Source: Finegoldia magna ATCC 29328 (GTDB lineage: Bacteria; Bacillota; Clostridia; Tissierellales; Peptoniphilaceae). From it: a stretch of 64,000 nt of DNA. This document shows, one piece after another, positions 1 through 8,649 of this stretch; the first letter of the stretch is position 1, and each line of letters starts with the position of its first letter. The notes under the pieces are model-generated. The model was not told where the DNA came from. It did not search any database and saw only the letters and a list, made by a program, of their open reading frames with translations. Location: NCBI RefSeq assembly GCF_000010185.1, contig NC_010376.1, forward strand, positions 1,621,501 to 1,685,500. The letters are read 5' to 3'. The position numbers and the translations under genes are program-made.

Positions 1-459
1 CGCACTAGAATTCAGCATATCAACAACATCATCTGGATAATCTTCAGTATTCAATTCCATCGGAAAAATCTTGTAATATTGCTCAATATAATACTCTATT
101 TGATTTTCCAAATTTGAAAAAAACAATCTCATATACGCATCGGAACTATTAAAAGAATATTTTACGAAGCAATCCCATATAGCGTAGAACTTATCTAATG
201 AATTATCACAATCTTTGATAGCATCTGGCAATGCTTTAATATAATCTTCTAATTGATCCATTATTGAAAATATAATAAGATGATCCAAATTTTCGAAATA
301 ATTATAAATTGTAGCGCTATTCATCATACTGCACTCAGCTACTTTTCGTATGGTAACAGCATCAATTCCTTGTTCACGAATAATTTTTTTCGTGCAATTC
401 ATAAATCCATTGATCATATTTATTTTGTGTTTCGTTAATTTTTTCTTAGTATCGAGCAT
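1..459 (-). CDS. TetR-family transcriptional regulator, C-terminus cut by window edge
   Basis: The reading frame is open from an ATG at 459 to base 1, giving 153 codons without a stop. A GGAGG lies just before the ATG. The N-terminal 60 residues have the TetR helix-turn-helix pattern, with TIRKVAECSMMNSATIYNYF as the recognition region. The remainder is helical, as expected for the ligand-binding part. TetR proteins usually repress nearby genes on binding a small ligand. It lies on the same strand and downstream of the BCCT transporter and reductase genes, so it may regulate that cluster. The ligand is unknown. Confidence 0.85.
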   Translation of the reverse strand, partial: MLDTKKKLTKHKINMINGFMNCTKKIIREQGIDAVTIRKVAECSMMNSATIYNYFENLDHLIIFSIMDQLEDYIKALPDAIKDCDNSLDKFYAIWDCFVKYSFNSSDAYMRLFFSNLENQIEYYIEQYYKIFPMELNTEDYPDDVVDMLNSSA

Positions 460-525
460 CAGTATCCTCCCGTTATTTTATAAATATAATTATATCATTT
501 ATGTAGTTGTTTATTAAGTGTCAAA

Positions 526-552
526 CAAAAAAGCTTGCCAATAAGACAAGCT
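526..552 (-). terminator. Rho-independent terminator after the BCCT gene
   Basis: On the minus strand AGCTTG and CAAGCT pair around a 9-base loop and are followed by a run of T. It ends transcription of the transporter gene before the TetR gene, which should therefore have its own promoter. Confidence 0.75.
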
Positions 553-569
553 ATTTTAAAAATTTATAA

Positions 570-2057
570 CTATAATTTTTCTGTTCTGAATGCTTTTATA
601 ATCGCAACGCAAATCAAAAGCATTATAAATATAAATGGGAATGCTGCTGCAACAGACGCTGTTTGTAATGCTTTAAGTCCACCTGAAAGTAGTAGTGCAT
701 ATGCAATAACTGCTTGCAAAACTCCCCATACTAATTTTTTGCTGCTGGCTGGATTCAAATCACCATCTTGACTAAGCATACTCAATACGAAAGTTGCTGA
801 GTTTGCTGATGTGATAAAGAATGTGCACAACAAAACTACTGTTACAATTGAAAGGAAGGTTCCCATTGGATATTCTGCAAATACTTTAAACAAAGCTAAT
901 TCTGAATTTGCAGCCAACTCTTTTACTTTATCAAATGGCATCTTTTGCGCTAAGTTCAATCCCAATGGTCCAAAAACTGAAAACCATACTATTGATGCGA
1001 ATGCTGGTGCAACTGAAACTCCTAGTATAAATTCACGAACAGTTCTTCCTTTGGAAATTCTCGCAATAAAAGTTCCAACAAATGGAGCCCATGCAAGCCA
1101 CCATGCCCAATAGAATATTCTCCATCCTAATAGCCAATCATTTTTTCCAAATGGATTAATAGCAAGTGAATCTGTGAAGAAATTGTTCAGATAAGCTCCA
1201 ATACCACTTGTAAATGAATTTAGCATCAAAATTTTAGGTCCTACAATAAATGATACCAAAAGAACAGTTCCTGCAAGTACTAAATTGATGTTAGAAATCA
1301 AATTAATTCCTTTGTCTATCCCTGATACAGCAGTCCAAATATATATAACTGCAATTATTACTATAATGATCAACCAAGTCATTTGATTATTTGGAATGTT
1401 GAATAAATGAGTTAATCCTGAATTGATTTGTAAAGTTCCCATTCCTAGAGATGTTGCAACTCCCGCAATAGTTGCGATAACTGCAAATATATCTATAGTT
1501 TTTCCAATAGGTCCATTAACTTTTTCTTCTCCAACTAATGGGATGAAAAGTGTAGAAATCAAACCTGGTTTATTTTTTCTAAATTGGAAATATGCAAGTC
1601 CAAGCCCTATTATCGAATAGTTGGCCCATGGATGAATTCCCCAGTGCATGAATGACGCTCTCATTGCGAAATTCGCAGCATCCGCACTTCCTGCTTTTAT
1701 CGATTCAATCGGAGCAACGAAGTGTGCCATTGGCTCTGCAACCCCATAAAATACAAGTCCTATTCCCATACCAGCACCAAACAACATTCCAAACCAAGAA
1801 AGCGTAGAATATTCTGGCTTTGAATCATCAGGTCCCAATTTTATGTTACCGTATTTTGAAAATGCTACTATTAATGCAAAAACTACAAATGTAAGCATTG
1901 CTATTAAATATAGCCATCCCATATTAACTGTTACTGCTTTCATCAAAGCGTTTGCAGCATTTTCGAAACTTTTTGATCCCAAAATTCCCCATGCAGCTAT
2001 TGCAACACTAATTAACATGGAAATTATATAAACAGTATTTCTTTTTTTATTATTCAT
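570..2057 (-). CDS. BCCT-family betaine/carnitine/choline transporter
   Basis: A 495-residue, 12-helix membrane protein of the betaine-carnitine-choline transporter family, of usual length. Visible signatures are the glycine-rich GAGMGIGLVFYGVAEP segment near residue 95 and the tryptophan-rich WRIFYWAWWLAWAPFVG near residue 310. Family members import quaternary ammonium compounds such as glycine betaine with Na+ or H+, or exchange them. The gene follows the two subunits of a selenocysteine reductase of the betaine/glycine/sarcosine type, so import of the reductase substrate is the most natural role. Substrate specificity cannot be read from the sequence. Confidence 0.9.
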   Translation of the reverse strand: MNNKKRNTVYIISMLISVAIAAWGILGSKSFENAANALMKAVTVNMGWLYLIAMLTFVVFALIVAFSKYGNIKLGPDDSKPEYSTLSWFGMLFGAGMGIGLVFYGVAEPMAHFVAPIESIKAGSADAANFAMRASFMHWGIHPWANYSIIGLGLAYFQFRKNKPGLISTLFIPLVGEEKVNGPIGKTIDIFAVIATIAGVATSLGMGTLQINSGLTHLFNIPNNQMTWLIIIVIIAVIYIWTAVSGIDKGINLISNINLVLAGTVLLVSFIVGPKILMLNSFTSGIGAYLNNFFTDSLAINPFGKNDWLLGWRIFYWAWWLAWAPFVGTFIARISKGRTVREFILGVSVAPAFASIVWFSVFGPLGLNLAQKMPFDKVKELAANSELALFKVFAEYPMGTFLSIVTVVLLCTFFITSANSATFVLSMLSQDGDLNPASSKKLVWGVLQAVIAYALLLSGGLKALQTASVAAAFPFIFIMLLICVAIIKAFRTEKL

Positions 2058-2076
2058 ATCAATTCTCCATTATATA

Positions 2077-2100
2077 GGAGGGGGAAATTAATCCCCCTTC
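2077..2100 (-). other. GC-rich hairpin between reductase and transporter genes
   Basis: AGGGGG and CCCCCT pair around an 8-base loop, extendable to 8 bp with one wobble. On the minus strand no T run follows, so it is a poor terminator. It could protect the 3' end of the reductase message or reduce read-through into the transporter gene. Confidence 0.45.
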
Positions 2101-2108
2101 ATTTTCTT

Positions 2109-3410
2109 TTAAACCGTATAAACTTTTGGTTCTTCTATTTTTTCTGTCAAAGCATTTAATGCTACTTCTACTCTGTGATGTCTCAAATTCCATTGAACAT
2201 CTTTTCCTGTAGCTGGGTCTCCTAATGGATAAGGAATTGAAATTGTTGGTACAATTTTGTTTACACCAACTGATTGAGCTACTGGAACCAAGTTACACAT
2301 TTGAACAATTGGAATACCAGCTTTTTCAATCACATTTACCATCGCTGCACCGCAGCGAGTACATGTACCTCAGGTACTAGTCATTATAACCCCGTCAACA
2401 TTGGCTTCTTGCAATTCTTTAAGAATTTCAGATGACATTCTTTCAGCTTCTGCTTGAGTAGTTCCTGTTCCAACTGTTGAATAGAAATATTTGTGAAGCT
2501 CTCCGTAAACTTTGCCTTCCATATCTCTCAAAACATCGATTGGCATAATTACGTTAGGATCGGCATTTGCTGCAGCCGGATCAAATCCTGCGTGAATTGT
2601 TTTGAATTCGCCAGATTTTAATCTGTCCATTCCAGTTACATCGTATTTTCCCCATCTAGTAGCAGATGCAGATTGAATTCTATCTGGGTTATCTACAGGA
2701 ACAATACCACCTGTTGTCATCAAAGCTATTTTCGCATGCTTCAAATCTTTGATAGGTTCTGCTGGTTCTATTACATCTTTAACAGGAATTGGAAGCTCAG
2801 TAACAAATTCTTCTCCGTTTAATTTTTTAATAAGCATCTCAACGCCTCTTTGAGCTGCTGGTTTCATTTCAGGATTGAAGTATTGGTTTCTGATTCCTTG
2901 AGAGAAATATCCTTCCTCAGCTGCAGATCCTAGTTCTTCTCCATTCAAATATTTATTTGCATAGTTTGAAATAGCTTTTACATCTTCTTTCATTTCTCTG
3001 GCAGACTTACCGCCTTTGAAAATAACCATGTCTTTTCTATACATTTCAACGCCTGGATTTTCTGGATGCATTGATGTAATTACTTTTGCGCCGAATTTTT
3101 CTTTAACAGCCTTACAAATTCTACCGCAAGCAACACCGTAACGACCAGCTTGGAATGCAGGACCTGCTACGAACAAATCAAAGTCTAATCCTGCTAAAAA
3201 TCCCAATATTTCTTCTGTTGCTTCTTCTGGGTTAGAACCAATGTAGTTATCCCCACAAATAATTGTATGTGTAACTTCTGCATCAAGCATTGAATTGAAC
3301 GCTGATGCTGGACCTACTAATTCATTTCTTATTTCCGGCTTATAATCTGCCTTATCTTCTCCACCAATACCAGCGAAGAATTGATTTATATATACAATAG
3401 CTTTTTTCAT
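2109..3410 (-). CDS. Selenocysteine-containing reductase component B subunit (GrdB/GrdF/GrdH family)
   Basis: The frame starts at ATG 3410 and meets UGA at 2370-2372, but continues in frame to a stop at 2109. Read as selenocysteine, the UGA is residue 347 of a 433-residue protein, close to the usual length of this family. The site reads TSTUGTCTRCGA, the UxxCxxC motif of glycine, sarcosine and betaine reductase component B. This subunit binds the substrate with its partner and passes a selenoether-linked intermediate to selenoprotein A. A hairpin follows the UGA. The neighbouring BCCT transporter favours betaine (grdH) over glycine, but this is inference. Selenoprotein A and component C genes are not in the window. 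Confidence 0.9.
2343..2357 (-). promoter_or_regulatory. Candidate bacterial SECIS hairpin
   Basis: Twelve bases after the UGA, CGCTGC and GCAGCG form a perfect 6-bp stem with a GGT loop. Position immediately downstream inside the coding region fits bacterial SECIS elements, which bind SelB. Outer pairing of AGTAC and GTACT around the UGA is an additional possibility. Confidence 0.65.
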
Positions 3411-3420
3411 AGCTTCACTC

Positions 3421-4746
3421 CTAATATTCTTTCATAGTTTTTCTTGACCAACCTGCTATTTGATCTCCACAGAACATAGCATTGTTTTCCATAATTACAG
3501 ATCCGTCTTCTTTTACAGATGGTCCTAATATTTCATCGCCTGCCCATCCACCAGACAATCCGTCTCTTGCCAATGCTTCTAATTCACCAATTACTTTCTT
3601 CATTGGTTTTAATCTAATCAATTGAGAAACATTTCCTGTAGATACCAATGCATCTGTTTTTTCGTTCATAACTACCAATGGTTGTGATTTTCCGTCACGT
3701 CCTGTACATTCGTTGCTGATACCGACAACTTTTACTCCAACATCTTCCAATGCGCAAATGCATCTTACATAGTCTGCATCAGGGTTACCATATCCTTCTT
3801 CAGTAACAATAGCACCATCTGCTCCCAATGATTTTGCCATATTTGATACAAAAATAGCCGCTCTTTCTTTTTGTTCCAAAGAAACGTTTAAGTTGGACAT
3901 TATAACTCCCAAGAAGTTAATAGATTTTCCATGTTCTTTGAACAATTCTTTTATTATTGGGAAGTTTTGAAAATCATATGTTGCCCATTTTGAAGAGCAT
4001 GGCATGAAGCTTCCTCCAATAATACAACCATCCAAAACTTCTGTTGGACTCATAAATGTTGGAAGGTATTTGTTCATATCCCAACCATAAATCAAATCAT
4101 TATATCCTAATTCTTCCATTTGTGATTGTGGTTGCATAACCAAAACAACTGAAGGAAGTTTGTTTACCTCGTCACTTCTTCTTGTAACAGGAGTAAATTC
4201 ATATTTTTCGATTTCTTCTGGTTGTTGATCTATAACAGTTTCTCCTAGGTATTCAGCAAATAAGTGGCAAGCCCATCTTATTGCATGATTTTTCTTTTGT
4301 TGTTCGTGTCTTTCAAATTCTTCGTCTGTGTCAATAACTAAGCAAACGTTTATTAATTGTGAAAAGTATGAATAGTTGGCACCTTCACCTGACATATCTA
4401 AAAGTCCATCGCCAAAACTTCCCCAATGCATTCCAACGCCTAAAACGCTTACTCCCTTCAAAGCATGAACTCTACCTTCACCAGTTGGAACTAATTCTCC
4501 AGTGATAGATGGAAATACTGCTCTCTTATCTGGTCTAATTCTAGGTTCAACAGCTTCTTTAATAGGAACTATACGAACTTCATCGCCTGGTTTTGCAATC
4601 TCAATATCACATTCTGTAATATGCTCATCTCTTTTTATGAATTCGATTGCCTCTTGTTTGTTAATCGTCAAAATGTTGTTCTCGAATTTTGTCTTATCAC
4701 CGAAAACTACATCCTTGACATTGAAATTACCAATTTCAAATTTCAT
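3421..4746 (-). CDS. Reductase component B proprotein subunit (GrdE/GrdG/GrdI family)
   Basis: A 441-residue protein of the GrdE-like family, partner of the selenocysteine subunit encoded 10 bases downstream. In this family the proprotein is cleaved at an internal cysteine to give two subunits, one carrying a pyruvoyl group that binds the amine substrate. Cys241 in LDGCIIGGSFMPC lies where the GrdE cleavage cysteine is expected (near residue 242, from memory). An AGGTGG ribosome site precedes the ATG. Pairing with a BCCT transporter suggests betaine reductase (grdI), but glycine or sarcosine types cannot be excluded by eye. Confidence 0.88.
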   Translation of the reverse strand: MKFEIGNFNVKDVVFGDKTKFENNILTINKQEAIEFIKRDEHITECDIEIAKPGDEVRIVPIKEAVEPRIRPDKRAVFPSITGELVPTGEGRVHALKGVSVLGVGMHWGSFGDGLLDMSGEGANYSYFSQLINVCLVIDTDEEFERHEQQKKNHAIRWACHLFAEYLGETVIDQQPEEIEKYEFTPVTRRSDEVNKLPSVVLVMQPQSQMEELGYNDLIYGWDMNKYLPTFMSPTEVLDGCIIGGSFMPCSSKWATYDFQNFPIIKELFKEHGKSINFLGVIMSNLNVSLEQKERAAIFVSNMAKSLGADGAIVTEEGYGNPDADYVRCICALEDVGVKVVGISNECTGRDGKSQPLVVMNEKTDALVSTGNVSQLIRLKPMKKVIGELEALARDGLSGGWAGDEILGPSVKEDGSVIMENNAMFCGDQIAGWSRKTMKEY

Positions 4747-4813
4747 AATCTAACCACCTTTTCATTTTTTAATCTGTGCACTGATTTTCAAGATTCTTTA
4801 TCTTGTTGAATTC

Positions 4814-4867
4814 ATTGTAACACTAATCACGATTAATTGCAATATATTTTTAACGTTTATAATCGTG
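4814..4867 (-). promoter_or_regulatory. Reductase operon promoter with inverted repeat operator
   Basis: On the minus strand TTGCAA (4837-4842) and TACAAT (4814-4819) are separated by 17 bases, a good sigma-A promoter. CACGATTA (4860-4867) and TAATCGTG (4828-4835) are exact inverted repeats that straddle the -35 box, with the second arm in the spacer. This is where a repressor would bind; the TetR protein of this cluster is a candidate. Confidence 0.65.
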
Positions 4868-4904
4868 TTTATATTTTTGCTTATATTTCAATATACTTTA
4901 TTGC

Positions 4905-4935
4905 AATAAAAAATCAACCACCGTAGTGATTGATT
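4905..4935 (-). terminator. Terminator after trpS
   Basis: On the minus strand a 10-bp stem with one mismatch (AATCAATCAC / GTGGTTGATT) and a 4-base loop is followed by TTTTT. It closes the rlmH-capA-trpS gene group. Confidence 0.75.
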
Positions 4936-4941
4936 CTACAT

Positions 4942-6024
4942 TTATTTGTATTTTTGTTGTTGTTTGTTAATCAATTCCACATCTTCGAAGTAGTTGATTC
5001 CCATTGCAGCTTTTACTTTCTTCAAAGTTTCTGCTCCAACTTCTCTGGCATCTTCTGAACCTTTTAACAACATATCGAAAATTTCTGGAATGTTTTGTTC
5101 GTAGTGTTTTCTTTTTTCTCTGATTGGTGATAATTCTTTTTGCAAAATATTGTTCAAGAATTTTTTGATTTTGACATCGCCAAGTCCACCACGTCTGTAG
5201 TGATCTTTTAATTCGTCCAAATTTTTATAGTCTGGAAGAAATTCTGAGAAATCATCATCTACACAGAATGCATCCAAATAAGTGAACACTGTATTTCCTT
5301 CAACTTTTCCAGGATCTGATATTTGAATGTGATTAGGATCTGTGAACATGCTCATTACTTTTGATTTGACATCTTTTTCAGAATCTGACAAATAAATACA
5401 GTTACCCAATGATTTACTCATTTTCGCCTTGCCGTCAAGCCCTGGAAGTCTGGAGCAGATTTTGTTGTCAGGAATTACAGCTTTTGGTTCAACCAAAACT
5501 TCTGAATAATAGTTGTTGAATGTTCGGACAATTTCACGTGTTTGTTCCAACATTGGTAGCTGATCTTCTCCAACTGGAACTATGTTTGCGTTGAAAAGCG
5601 TGATGTCTGCTGCTTGGCTGATTGGATAAGTCAAGAAACCTACAGGAAGGCTCGCTCCAAATTCCTTTTGTTTGATTTCTGCTTTAACCGTAGGATTTCT
5701 TTCGAGTCTTGAAAGTGTAACCAAGTTCATATAATAAAACATCAATTCTGTTAGTTGTTCAACGTGTGATTGCACAAAAACCGTAACCTTGTTTGGATCG
5801 ATTCCGCAACTTAAGTAATCAAGCGCAACTTCAATTATATTCTCACGAACTTTGTCTGGATTGTTGAAGTTGTCTGTCAATGCTTGTGCATCTGCAATCA
5901 TGACATACATCTTGTCGAAATCCCCTTTGTTTTGCATGATAACTCTGTTTTTTAATGAGCCTACGTAATGACCCAAATGTAGTTTTCCTGTTGGTCTGTC
6001 ACCTGTAAGTATTATATTTCCCAT
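4942..6024 (-). CDS. trpS: Tryptophanyl-tRNA synthetase
   Basis: A class I aminoacyl-tRNA synthetase that charges tRNA-Trp with tryptophan in the cytoplasm. The HIGH-type motif is HLGH at residues 16-19 and the KMSKS motif is exact at residues 201-205. The length of 360 residues is slightly above the usual 330-340. The ribosome site AAGGAG is made from the last codons of the upstream capA gene, so the two are translationally close. No T-box leader is seen, which is unusual for a Firmicute synthetase but expected when the gene sits inside an operon. Confidence 0.96.
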   Translation of the reverse strand: MGNIILTGDRPTGKLHLGHYVGSLKNRVIMQNKGDFDKMYVMIADAQALTDNFNNPDKVRENIIEVALDYLSCGIDPNKVTVFVQSHVEQLTELMFYYMNLVTLSRLERNPTVKAEIKQKEFGASLPVGFLTYPISQAADITLFNANIVPVGEDQLPMLEQTREIVRTFNNYYSEVLVEPKAVIPDNKICSRLPGLDGKAKMSKSLGNCIYLSDSEKDVKSKVMSMFTDPNHIQISDPGKVEGNTVFTYLDAFCVDDDFSEFLPDYKNLDELKDHYRRGGLGDVKIKKFLNNILQKELSPIREKRKHYEQNIPEIFDMLLKGSEDAREVGAETLKKVKAAMGINYFEDVELINKQQQKYK

Positions 6025-6026
6025 TT

Positions 6027-7262
6027 TTACTCCTTGTTAAATATTTTCTCGTAATGTTGATTTGCTCTGTTTAATTTGGATATAATTTTATCTTTTCTCG
6101 GATAATTTATTTCTGAATTGAGGACTTGTTTAACTGGAACTACAACATATCTCGTAGTCACACTATCAGTGTATTTGTCCACATAATATGGCTTGTTTTC
6201 GAAACTTTTTACAGTTGTCTTGTCCCCAATTTTCTCGATTTTAATGTCCGAGTACACTCCGATTTCTACTCCGTAATATTGTCCGTAAGCTTCTCTTTGA
6301 TCTGAAACTAGATTTCCCAGAGAATATACACAGTAAGATTTCTTGCCGTTGTTTTCAATCACATCAGATTTTTGTATTGTGTGTGGATGAGATCCTATCA
6401 CCAAGTCCACTCCCATGTCTGCAAGTTTCTTGAATGTGTTTTTCTGATAAGAGTTGGGATAATCAGAATATTCCTCTCCCCAATGCATGTAGCACATTAT
6501 CACATCGGCGTGATTTTTCTTCAAATAATCAACATCTTTTTTGATTTTGTCCATATCAATCAAATTTACAGCAGTGTCTCTTCCAGAATTTAGCATCAAT
6601 TTTTCGTAGCCATTGAGCATTTGTGAATAAGAGAAAAATCCAACCTTTATTCCTTTGACATCTACGATAAGTGGATTGGTCGATTCATTTTCCTTGAACG
6701 TACCAGTCCTTTTCAAACCGTACTTTTCAATTATTTCTATCGTGCGGTCAATCCCCTTCAATCTTCTGTCATATGCGTGATTGTTTGCAGTGCTAACAAC
6801 ATCAAAACCCGTATCTTTTAACGCTTTTATTACGTTTTCGTGCGTTGCAAATTCTGGATAACCGCTCATATCTGAAGTATCCTTCGCAATCGTCGTCTCA
6901 AAATTGACTACGGACAAATCACTCTTACCCACAATATCTTTAATAGCCGCAAAAGAATCCGTAAAATCATAATTTGTAGCCTTTGCTTGGCGAATTTGCG
7001 TGATGTGATTCATATAATCACCCCAACATGTTATGGTTATCTCTTTCTTTTCCAGATTTTTATTCTCTTTTGGTTTTTCTGATTTGTCATCAGCTTTTTC
7101 TTTTGATTGAGATTTTGATTGTGCAGCATTTTTTACTTGGGAATTTTTGTGTGATGCTTGAATTGGAGATTGTCCAGACATTTGTGAGTATTTAAACCCA
7201 ATCACTCCCAATAAAATAACGATAAGAAAAGCCAATGCAACAGTCGTCTTTTTTCCCTTCAT
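6027..7262 (-). CDS. CapA-family (PGA_cap) metallophosphatase-like protein
   Basis: A 411-residue protein with an N-terminal membrane anchor (about residues 7-24), a lysine- and serine-rich linker to about residue 75, and a CapA/PgsA domain. Visible motifs are TCWGDYMNH, VNFETTI, NNHAYDRR, MHWGEEY and GSHPHTIQ, the metal-ligand positions of this calcineurin-like fold. Relatives take part in poly-gamma-glutamate capsule synthesis, but many stand alone and lack a known role. No capsule genes adjoin it here. It lies between rlmH and trpS with very short gaps, so it is probably cotranscribed. Confidence 0.85.
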   Translation of the reverse strand: MKGKKTTVALAFLIVILLGVIGFKYSQMSGQSPIQASHKNSQVKNAAQSKSQSKEKADDKSEKPKENKNLEKKEITITCWGDYMNHITQIRQAKATNYDFTDSFAAIKDIVGKSDLSVVNFETTIAKDTSDMSGYPEFATHENVIKALKDTGFDVVSTANNHAYDRRLKGIDRTIEIIEKYGLKRTGTFKENESTNPLIVDVKGIKVGFFSYSQMLNGYEKLMLNSGRDTAVNLIDMDKIKKDVDYLKKNHADVIMCYMHWGEEYSDYPNSYQKNTFKKLADMGVDLVIGSHPHTIQKSDVIENNGKKSYCVYSLGNLVSDQREAYGQYYGVEIGVYSDIKIEKIGDKTTVKSFENKPYYVDKYTDSVTTRYVVVPVKQVLNSEINYPRKDKIISKLNRANQHYEKIFNKE

Positions 7263-7269
7263 TTTATCC

Positions 7270-7749
7270 TCACTTATGATATGGTAAATTATTAATTATT
7301 CTGAAACTACGATAAATTTGTTCCAACAAAATCAGTCTCATTAGTTGATGTGGAAATGTAAATTTGGAAAAAGAAAGCGCATAATCGCTCCTATCAAGCA
7401 CACTTTTTCCCAGTCCCAACGATCCGCCGATTACGAAACAAATATTGGAATGGCCTTGAATAGTTAAGTTTTCAATCTTTGCGGCTAATTTTTCGCTAGT
7501 AAGTTGATTTCCCACAATTTCCAAAGTAATCACATAATGACTATCCTTGATTTTGGAGATGATTTTCTCCGCTTCCTTGTCCTTTACAATCTCCTTTTCA
7601 CTGTCAGACAAGTTCTCTGCGGCACTCAAATCATCAACCTCAATTATGTTGAGCTTGCAGTGCGCAGATAATCTCTTCGAAAATTCTGCAATACCTAGTT
7701 TTATGTATTTTTCCTTAACCTTACCCACCGAAATTATATCGATATTCAA
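7270..7749 (-). CDS. rlmH: 23S rRNA pseudouridine(1915) N3-methyltransferase RlmH
   Basis: A SPOUT methyltransferase that modifies pseudouridine 1915 in helix 69 of 23S rRNA. The TTG at 7749 is chosen as start because it gives MNIDIISVGKVKEKY, the typical N-terminus, and exactly 159 residues, the family's usual length; AAGG lies upstream. An in-frame ATG further upstream (7821) would add 24 residues with no family counterpart. The SAM-binding knot FVIGGSLGLGKSVLD and the C-terminal PYHK are intact. Confidence 0.94.
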   Translation of the reverse strand: MNIDIISVGKVKEKYIKLGIAEFSKRLSAHCKLNIIEVDDLSAAENLSDSEKEIVKDKEAEKIISKIKDSHYVITLEIVGNQLTSEKLAAKIENLTIQGHSNICFVIGGSLGLGKSVLDRSDYALSFSKFTFPHQLMRLILLEQIYRSFRIINNLPYHK

Positions 7750-7820
7750 AATAATCACAACCTTTTTACTTAATAAGTATATCATATATTGATTGGGAGT
7801 TTGAAATAATAATTTTAGCA

Positions 7821-7859
7821 CAAATAAAAATAAAGGACTATCAAAAAGAATAGTCCTTT
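7821..7859 (-). terminator. Terminator after hicB
   Basis: AAAGGACTAT and ATAGTCCTTT pair perfectly around an 8-base loop; on the minus strand the stem is followed by a T-rich stretch. It separates the hic operon from rlmH. Confidence 0.8.
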
Positions 7860-7867
7860 GAAAATAT

Positions 7868-8305
7868 TTATTTTATAGCTAGATTTTCAATAGCAACAGT
7901 TAAAACTTTTGAAAAATTCAAATTCAATCTGTTTCCCAAATCATTCGCCCATTTTGGTATGGACAAAGTCTTCTTTACTAATTTAGTGTTTTCAAAATAT
8001 TTCTCTACATCTACACAAATCATCGAAATAAATGATTCATTCTCAACGTATTCCAGATTAATTTCAGGATCATCTTTGAAAGGATTGTTTCCATCTAGCG
8101 ACAAATCATTAATATTACTTACTTTCGGCAAGTCTATTCCTTCTTCTATATATCCCGACACAGTAATTCCCAACCAATCACTAGCCATGAATAAAGCATC
8201 CGAAATATCTTCGCCCTGCGTTCCTGAATACTCAAAATCAGGAAAATTGATGAAATATCCTCCTTCTGGTTCTTTGTAAAACAATGCTGGATAACTTACT
8301 AACAT
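7868..8305 (-). CDS. hicB: HicB-type antitoxin
   Basis: A 145-residue protein. The N-terminal half is a HicB-like degenerate RNase H fold (YPALFYKEPEGGYFINFPDF, then AlaSerAspTrpLeu helix near residue 42). The C-terminal part, with FSKVLTVAIENLAIK, may be the DNA-binding tail. It neutralises the HicA toxin encoded 32 bases upstream and usually autoregulates the operon. Its good ribosome site AGGTGTTTTATG should allow strong translation. Confidence 0.85.
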   Translation of the reverse strand: MLVSYPALFYKEPEGGYFINFPDFEYSGTQGEDISDALFMASDWLGITVSGYIEEGIDLPKVSNINDLSLDGNNPFKDDPEINLEYVENESFISMICVDVEKYFENTKLVKKTLSIPKWANDLGNRLNLNFSKVLTVAIENLAIK

Positions 8306-8337
8306 AAAACACCTCCATTAGATATTGAAGTAGCAGG

Positions 8338-8523
8338 CTATAATAGCCCTGTTTGCTTCAATATTTGTCTTTTCGTCCCTTTTTTCAATTCACCTTTAGG
8401 AACAGGAATTGATCTTACTCCTGGTTTTTTCATTTTGATATGTGAGCCTTTGCCCTCACTTTTTACCTCAACGAATCCATGTTGTTTCAGAAGCTTGACC
8501 ATTTCTTTTTGTGTCATCGGCAT
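8338..8523 (-). CDS. hicA: HicA-type mRNA interferase toxin
   Basis: A 61-residue small toxin with a double-stranded RNA-binding-like fold. The sequence MTQKEMVKLLKQHGF followed by GKGSHIKMKKPG and IPVPKGELKKGT is the classic HicA pattern, with the catalytic histidine in GSHIKM. The ATG at 8523 is preferred over an upstream ATG (8622) because it follows GGAGGT and gives the normal length. The order toxin first, antitoxin second is typical of hicAB. Confidence 0.9.
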   Translation of the reverse strand: MPMTQKEMVKLLKQHGFVEVKSEGKGSHIKMKKPGVRSIPVPKGELKKGTKRQILKQTGLL

Positions 8524-8548
8524 GTGCACTTTACCTCCTGACACTTTT

Positions 8549-8577
8549 ATTATACGTACTAATACGTGATACGTCAA
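8549..8577 (-). promoter_or_regulatory. hicAB promoter with ATACGT repeats
   Basis: On the minus strand TTGACG (8572-8577), a 17-base spacer and TATAAT (8549-8554) form a near-consensus promoter. The spacer and its edges contain three copies of ATACGT (plus strand 8552-8574), a likely autoregulatory site for HicB. Confidence 0.75.
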
Positions 8578-8602
8578 TATATTTCTAATAATTTTTTGCT
8601 CA

Positions 8603-8633
8603 AATAAAAAACCCACAGACAAAAATCTGTGGG
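8603..8633 (-). terminator. Terminator after rpsI
   Basis: CCCACAGA and TCTGTGGG pair around a 6-base loop and are followed by TTTTTT on the minus strand. Confidence 0.85.
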
Positions 8634-8649
8634 ATTGATTTCGATAAAA

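Noticed and set aside
2370-2372. Stop codon suggesting a broken reductase gene
   Set aside because: It is a UGA in the selenocysteine position of the UxxCxxC motif with a hairpin right after it, and the frame continues to the normal length.
6025-7262. T-box leader for trpS
   Set aside because: trpS follows capA directly with its ribosome site in the capA end, so there is no space for a leader and no T-box consensus is seen.
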